NCBI GenBank assembly: GCA_002381185.1
Contig: DFOA01000035.1
Span: 1 to 18,228 of the forward strand
From: Firmicutes bacterium UBA3553
GTDB lineage: Bacteria; Bacillota; Clostridia; Tissierellales; Sedimentibacteraceae
DNA: 18,228 nucleotides
Direction: 5' to 3'
In this document: positions 14,603 through 18,228 of the stretch, piece by piece
Numbering within the stretch: the stretch's first letter is position 1
Layout: every line of letters starts with the position of its first letter
Notes under the pieces: model-generated
Databases searched by the model: none
Seen by the model: only the letters and a program-made list of their open reading frames with translations
Told to the model about the DNA's origin: nothing
Translations under genes and position numbers: made by a program

Positions 14603-14616
14603 ACAGGAATTTGAAG
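14600..14616 (+). repeat. Boundary motif, exact core with AATTTGAAG extension
   Basis: TAAACAGGAATTTGAAG. Its TTGAAG (14611-14616) lies 16 bp from TATAAA (14633-14638), so in this copy the motif end may double as a -35 element for the VOC gene. Confidence 0.65.
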
Positions 14617-14638
14617 TGCAAATTATTTATAATATAAA
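14611..14638 (+). promoter_or_regulatory. Possible promoter of the VOC-family gene
   Basis: TTGAAG (14611-14616), a 16-bp spacer and TATAAA (14633-14638), ending 14 bp before the start codon. That would leave an almost leaderless transcript, so the assignment is tentative. Confidence 0.3.
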
Positions 14639-14652
14639 AGGGGGTCATCGTT

Positions 14653-15012
14653 ATGAAAACGAGATTAATTCATGTAAGAGCAAATGTTTCCGACTTATAT
14701 AAATCCATAGCGTGGTATGAAAAAACACTTGGATTTGAATGCAAGGTGATTGATGTCAATGAGAGATGGGCATATGCAGATTTTGAGTGCGGTGAAGGTG
14801 CAACCTTTGCAATTATGGAAAGTAAAAATGGAAATTCAAGTGCGAGGTTTAATTTCTCGGTTGACAATGTTGATGAATTATGGGAATGTTTAAAAGATAA
14901 AGTAACTATTGTTGAAGCGATTGAAACGCTGTCTTATGGCAGTCGTAAATTTACGATTTCCGACATTGATGGGAACGAGTTAGGTTTTGTGCAAAGTATA
15001 TGGGGAAAATAA
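14653..15012 (+). CDS. VOC (glyoxalase/bleomycin-resistance) family protein
   Basis: A 119-residue protein, start 14653 with AAGGGGG at 8-9 nt. It has the two beta-alpha-beta-beta-beta modules of the vicinal oxygen chelate fold: LIHVRANVSDLYKSIAWYEKTLGFE (5-29) and ARFNFSVDNVDELWECLKD (64-82), ending in FTISDIDGNELGFVQS. H7 and the glutamate of GNELGF (E109) fit metal-ligand positions. Members act as lyases, dioxygenases or drug-binding proteins; this one cannot be assigned further. The last six codons are part of a 45-bp repeat also found at 8332. It is intact, unlike the unrelated VOC remnant at 9041. Confidence 0.88.
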   Translation: MKTRLIHVRANVSDLYKSIAWYEKTLGFECKVIDVNERWAYADFECGEGATFAIMESKNGNSSARFNFSVDNVDELWECLKDKVTIVEAIETLSYGSRKFTISDIDGNELGFVQSIWGK

Positions 15013-15039
15013 ATATTAAGTATGGGTTTGGAATCGTAA
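14993..15039 (+). repeat. 45-bp repeat, copy B
   Basis: Matches 8332-8376. This copy starts inside the last six codons of the VOC gene and runs through its stop codon to just before the ribosome site of a TTG-start gene. Confidence 0.7.
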
Positions 15040-15067
15040 AAGGTTATGTCATAAAGGTGGTATAATA

Positions 15068-15235
15068 TTGAAATTTTTGATTGATTTATTAAAGTTTACT
15101 ATATTTTTTTTAGTATTTAATTATCTATTTATAGATATAGAATTTAATAAAGCTATATTTATTTCTGTCATCAGTTATAGTGGACCAAAATTAATAGATT
15201 ATGTTTGTATGAAAATTAAAAATAAATATAGTTAA
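15068..15235 (+). CDS. Small membrane protein with TTG start
   Basis: A 55-residue reading frame starting at TTG 15068, behind an AAAGGTGG site (15053-15060) with 7-nt spacing. It reads KFLIDLLKFTIFFLVFNYLF, then a polar turn IDIEFNKA, a second hydrophobic stretch IFISVISYSGPKLIDYV and a basic tail CMKIKNKYS. This suggests one or two membrane helices with the basic end in the cytoplasm. I do not recognise a family. Its start arrangement (repeat, GGTGG site, TTG) parallels the GNAT gene at 8414, which supports real translation. The very high A+T content means a chance reading frame is still possible. Confidence 0.5.
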   Translation: MKFLIDLLKFTIFFLVFNYLFIDIEFNKAIFISVISYSGPKLIDYVCMKIKNKYS

Positions 15236-15303
15236 TTCAAAATATTCAAATATTGCGCATCAGTAGGATATCTCGAACTAATAATAGAAGAGGATAAGGA
15301 AGT

Positions 15304-16092
15304 ATGAGAGTTGGAGTTTTTCAGTTTTCTGGCAGTTCAAATATAACGGACAACTATAAAGCTATTATCAGGGCTATTGAAGGAGCATTTCAAAATAAAG
15401 TTAGGCTTCTTGTTTTTCAAGAATGTGCAACTTGTGGAAACCCTCCTGTTGAAACGCCTAAAGTTGAAAATATTGATTTTCAACTTTTATACTCATTTAT
15501 CCATAAAATCAGATTACTTGCAAAAAAAAATGATATGTATATTGCTTTGGGCACAATTAGAAGACAATCCTCTAAATACTACAACTCACTTCATTTAATA
15601 AATCCTGATGGTGATGTTATTGGAAATTATGATAAGCGAATGTTATGGGGGTGGGACTTGGATAATTTTACGAAAGGCAATACACAAGGTATATATCAAA
15701 TTGACGATATTAAAGTAGGATTTAGAATTTGTTATGAGGTTAAATTTCCTGAATGCTTTAGAGAGTTGTTTAAGTCAAATGTACAACTATGTTTTGTTAG
15801 CTTTTGCGATATTTTAGAGCATGAATCATTAGAACGATATAATATAATTAAATCTCTTCTTGTCACAAGAGCTGTAGAAAATGTAATGACTATAATATCG
15901 GTTAACAGCATATCCAAATATCAAACCGCACCGACAGCAGTAATTGATTTTAAAGGAAATATTGTAAATGAAGCACCGAGAAATCAAGAGTATCTTATTA
16001 TTTATGATTATAATTCTCCTATGATAGATTTTAGTGCAAAGGGGCAAATTCAAAATTCACTTGAATTGCTTGGAAGAGATATAAGTAAATAA
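15304..16092 (+). CDS. Carbon-nitrogen hydrolase (nitrilase superfamily)
   Basis: A 262-residue amidase-type enzyme. AGAGGATAAGGAAG precedes the start. The catalytic triad is visible: glutamate in LVFQECATCG (E40), lysine in NYDKRMLWGWD (K111) and cysteine in GFRICYEVKFPE (C143). The family hydrolyses amides, carbamoyl groups or nitriles through a cysteine thioester. The lysine segment YDKRMLWGWD differs from the more usual YDKxHLF of Nit/omega-amidase, and FQECATCGNPP is unusual after the catalytic Glu, so the substrate is unclear. It is somewhat shorter than most members (270-310). The 68 bp upstream hold no clear promoter; it may be co-transcribed with the VOC and small membrane genes. Confidence 0.9.
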   Translation: MRVGVFQFSGSSNITDNYKAIIRAIEGAFQNKVRLLVFQECATCGNPPVETPKVENIDFQLLYSFIHKIRLLAKKNDMYIALGTIRRQSSKYYNSLHLINPDGDVIGNYDKRMLWGWDLDNFTKGNTQGIYQIDDIKVGFRICYEVKFPECFRELFKSNVQLCFVSFCDILEHESLERYNIIKSLLVTRAVENVMTIISVNSISKYQTAPTAVIDFKGNIVNEAPRNQEYLIIYDYNSPMIDFSAKGQIQNSLELLGRDISK

Positions 16093-16119
16093 ATTCTTTA
16101 ATGAACTTATATTTTGAGC

Positions 16120-16155
16120 GCTTATCTCTAAATGTTTCTTTCAGATATGATAAGC
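16120..16155. repeat. Hairpin without T-run after the nitrilase-family gene
   Basis: GCTTATC (16120-16126) is complementary to GATAAGC (16149-16155), and an inner TATCT/AGATA pairing is an alternative register. No T-run follows, so it is not a standard terminator; it may be mRNA-stabilising. The remainder of the gap 16093-16279 holds nothing I can identify. Confidence 0.35.
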
Positions 16156-16279
16156 CCCGCAACTAACAATATAAACTAAATCGCTAATTCGTCATATTAT
16201 GATGAAAGTTCATAAAGGGAAATATGAATTTGTAGAGACGATAACATATAGATTAAAAACAAAATAGGAGAAAAGGTGA

Positions 16280-16897
16280 ATGATAAAGGAAGATTCAAAT
16301 ATACAATTTTGGAAACGTGTTGCAAAATTATATACCCCGATAATTGAGAAGAAAAATAAGCAGGCATATGAAAAATTGTGTAGTATGATAAAGCCACTAT
16401 TATCTAAGAATATGCAAGTTTTAGAGTTAGCTTGTGGTACAGGGCAATTAACTTTTTCTCTTTGCGATAATGTCGGTTATTGGGAGGCAACCGATTTTTC
16501 AGAAAAAATGATTGAAGAGACAAAAAAACGAAACAAAAAAGAGATCGTAAAGTTTTCTGTACAGGACGCCACAAACCTAACCTATACTAATGAGCAATTT
16601 GATGTTGTAGTAATAGCTAATGCTTTACATATAATGCCTGATCCTGATAAAGCATTGTCTGAAATTAAAAGGGTTATGAAGAAAGAAGGATTGCTTATTG
16701 CCCCAACATATGTTTACGATGGGAATGTTAATAAAATTATGATTTTTCTGATGGAAAGAATCGGATTTAAGACATTTCATAAATGGAAATCTAGTGAATT
16801 GAAAGCATATGTTGAATCAAAAGGATTTTCTACAATAAAACTGTCATTGATACAGGGAAAAATATTACCTGAGTGTTTATTAGTTGGCAAAAAATAA
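16280..16897 (+). CDS. Class I SAM-dependent methyltransferase
   Basis: A 205-residue cytoplasmic methyltransferase, start 16280 with AGGAGAAAAGGTG directly upstream. SAM-binding features: motif I VLELACGTGQLTF (47-59), the acidic loop EATDFSEKMI (69-78), VQDATNLTYTNEQFDVVV (94-111; D96 contacts adenine) and the post-motif NALHIMPDPDKALSEIKRVMKKEGLLIAPT, a layout typical of the Methyltransf_11/25 group. The N-terminus FWKRVAKLYTPIIEKKNKQAY is typical of the same clostridial group, which is often close to phospholipid or small-molecule methyltransferases. The acceptor is unknown. A boundary motif follows 21 bp after its stop. Confidence 0.92.
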   Translation: MIKEDSNIQFWKRVAKLYTPIIEKKNKQAYEKLCSMIKPLLSKNMQVLELACGTGQLTFSLCDNVGYWEATDFSEKMIEETKKRNKKEIVKFSVQDATNLTYTNEQFDVVVIANALHIMPDPDKALSEIKRVMKKEGLLIAPTYVYDGNVNKIMIFLMERIGFKTFHKWKSSELKAYVESKGFSTIKLSLIQGKILPECLLVGKK

Positions 16898-16917
16898 ATT
16901 CCAATTTAGAATATTGA

Positions 16918-16936
16918 TAAACAGGAACTTGTTGGG
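16918..16936 (+). repeat. Boundary motif, exact core with AACTTGTTGG extension
   Basis: TAAACAGGAACTTGTTGGG, located between the methyltransferase and nucleotidyltransferase genes. This and the copy at 17825 bracket the nucleotidyltransferase gene as a unit of about 0.9 kb. Confidence 0.65.
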
Positions 16937-16985
16937 TAGTTTTGAACGGTCAATTATATATTAACAGAAGTATGGTGAACTATGT

Positions 16986-17819
16986 ATGGATGAAATTAGA
17001 ATAGTATTAGATAAAATTGTAACAGCCTTAACAAAAATTTTAGGTATCGAAGCTGTTGTGCTTGGTGGCTCGCGTGCAAGGGGAACGCATTCCACTGAAT
17101 CGGATATTGACATCGGTATCTATTATAATAATGCCACATTCGACCTTGTATCTTTGAACAAGGCTGCACAACTTTTAGATAATGAGCATAGGGAAAACCT
17201 GATTGTTCCTCCCGGTGAGTGGGGAAAATGGGTTAATGGCGGCGGTTGGCTTATTATTGATGGATATCACGTTGACTTTATTCTTCGCGATGTTGAACGA
17301 GTTGAAAAGGTGATTACAGAATGTCAAGAAGGTAGTATCTCGGCACATTATCAAACCGGACATCCTCATGCATATATCAATGCGATGTATATGGGTGAAT
17401 TGGCAATATGCAAAATATTATGGGATAAACAGGGTAATATCTCTACACGGAAGAGTATTGCAGAACAGTATCCGCCAAAATTGAAGGAAGCTATCATTGG
17501 TTTATTTGGATTTGAAGCTGGGTTTTCATTAATGTTTGCAGAAAATAACGCCAAGAAAAATGATGTTTATTATGTTACTGCACATATAGTGCGAGCAATT
17601 TCAGCACTTAACCAAGTGCTGTTTGCAGTAAATGAAGAATATTGCCTTAATGAAAAAAAGGCAGTCGGTATGATAGATAGTTTTAACATTCATCCACTTG
17701 GCTATAAAGATAAAGTAAATTCCATTTTTGCAGTAGCCGGAACAGATAGTACAAATGCCTGCACACATCTAAAACAGTTAATTAACGAAGTAAAGGATAT
17801 TCTTCTGAATAATGAGTGA
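16986..17819 (+). CDS. Pol-beta-superfamily nucleotidyltransferase, aminoglycoside-adenylyltransferase-like
   Basis: A 277-residue protein. N-terminal NTase domain: VVLGGSRARGTHSTESDIDIGIYY (24-47) has the G-S-x10-D-x-D pattern (G28-S29, D40, D42), and the third carboxylate lies in YHVDFILRD (D97). A helical C-terminal domain (about 150-270) follows. This is the layout of stand-alone nucleotidyltransferases related to aminoglycoside and lincosamide adenylyltransferases, which inactivate drugs by attaching AMP. Whether this one modifies a drug is unknown; many chromosomal clostridial homologs are uncharacterised. The ribosome site is weak (GGTGA 7 nt upstream), and an out-of-frame ATG overlaps at 16982. 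The gene is bracketed by exact boundary motif copies. Confidence 0.88.
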   Translation: MDEIRIVLDKIVTALTKILGIEAVVLGGSRARGTHSTESDIDIGIYYNNATFDLVSLNKAAQLLDNEHRENLIVPPGEWGKWVNGGGWLIIDGYHVDFILRDVERVEKVITECQEGSISAHYQTGHPHAYINAMYMGELAICKILWDKQGNISTRKSIAEQYPPKLKEAIIGLFGFEAGFSLMFAENNAKKNDVYYVTAHIVRAISALNQVLFAVNEEYCLNEKKAVGMIDSFNIHPLGYKDKVNSIFAVAGTDSTNACTHLKQLINEVKDILLNNE

Positions 17820-17824
17820 GTATA

Positions 17825-17833
17825 TAAACAGGA
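17825..17833 (+). repeat. Boundary motif, exact core TAAACAGGA
   Basis: Lies 5 bp after the nucleotidyltransferase stop codon. The gap 17820-18019 also carries the second TGACCAAAGGTTGT repeat and an A+T-rich AAAAATATTTTT palindrome near 17921-17932; no gene is seen. Confidence 0.6.
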
Positions 17834-17944
17834 CTTTTTACCTTTTAGTATTCTTGATTGAAATAATTTATTTATCGGCAAGGGGTAGCAACAGAAGGAA
17901 ATGTTTTAAATTTTTTACGAAAAATATTTTTAGTCTTTTGTCTT

Positions 17945-17963
17945 TTCTGACCAAAGGTTGTTT
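17945..17963 (+). repeat. Short repeat TTTTCTGACCAAAGGTTGT, copy 2
   Basis: Related to 14485-14502. In this copy it lies after, not before, the nearest boundary motif, and 57 bp before the last gene. Confidence 0.4.
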
Positions 17964-18019
17964 TAGGGTACTAAAAATTTGAAAATTGTATTATGATAAT
18001 AGGTATGAGGTAATTGCTT

Positions 18020-18228
18020 ATGGCATGGGTGAAACATAATCTGAAGATAGTTGAAATGTATGGTATGAAGACCATCAGTTTTACAAATTCATACAGTAAC
18101 TTTATCGCAAAAATGGTGGGACAAGGATATGGGAGAGTCTTAGATTTATGTTGCGGTTATGGGCAACATTCTCTTGATTTAGCTGAAAAAGGTTTTTATG
18201 TTACTGCATTGGATCAGGATCAAAAGAA
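18020..18228 (+). CDS. Class I SAM-dependent methyltransferase (N-terminal part, runs off the window)
   Basis: Open from ATG 18020, with GAGGT about 9 nt upstream, to the window edge; 69 full codons are visible. Motif I is GRVLDLCCGYGQHSLDLAEK (about residues 42-61), followed by GFYVTALDQDQK, the acidic strand-2 end that contacts the SAM ribose. The leading MAWVKHNLKIVEMYGMKTISF...SYSNFIAKM helix is typical of small class I methyltransferases. The substrate cannot be inferred from this fragment. It is the second methyltransferase in the region and is not a duplicate of the one at 16280. Confidence 0.85.
   Translation, partial: MAWVKHNLKIVEMYGMKTISFTNSYSNFIAKMVGQGYGRVLDLCCGYGQHSLDLAEKGFYVTALDQDQK

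Noticed and set aside
16093..16279. attC-like integron recombination site in the hairpin after the nitrilase gene
   Set aside because: The arms lack the RYYYAAC/GTTRRRY core pair expected of attC, and the structure occurs only once.

Overview
This is low-GC DNA that reads like a member of the Clostridia (Bacillota). Strong GGAGG-type ribosome binding sites, A+T-rich codon use, TTGACA/TATAAT-type promoters, a T-box leader in front of an aminoacyl-tRNA synthetase gene and mostly co-directional genes all point that way. The species cannot be named from the sequence. Nearly all genes lie on the + strand; the exception is a tryptophanase gene near the left end.

Left part (1-6235), ordinary gene content: the tail of a probable ACT-domain protein and its terminator; a minus-strand tryptophanase (tnaA) with a clear promoter; a small cysteine-rich DUF6485-like protein; a T-box (methionine) leader controlling a short methionyl-tRNA synthetase with archaeal-like features; an alpha/alpha-toroid (prenyltransferase-like) protein; and a DUF89/ARMT1-like phosphatase.

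Right part (about 6240-18228), an accessory region: a run of unrelated small + strand genes. It encodes membrane proteins, an alpha/beta hydrolase, three GNAT acetyltransferases (one PhnO-like), an SDR epimerase, a CDP-alcohol phosphatidyltransferase whose expected start codon is ATA, a membrane-anchored protein of unknown function, an ICMT-like methyltransferase, a small conserved protein, a Nudix hydrolase, a VOC/glyoxalase protein, an unlisted TTG-start 55-residue membrane protein, a nitrilase-family enzyme, two SAM methyltransferases (the second runs off the end) and a Pol-beta-type nucleotidyltransferase. Remnants lie between them: a broken VOC gene, a 16-codon truncated reading frame and two short open tails. 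No integrase, transposase, rRNA, tRNA or CRISPR array is visible.

The most unusual signal is a short directional motif, TAAACAGGA (extended consensus roughly ATAAACAGGAATTTGNAGGG). It occurs five times exactly, plus several near-matches, only in gaps between genes of the accessory region and always in the same orientation as the genes. A second repeat of about 45 bp precedes two TTG-start genes 6.6 kb apart. Together with the gene remnants, this suggests a modular, cassette-like array in which single-gene units have been joined at common boundary sequences. That is an inference; a shared regulatory site is the main alternative.
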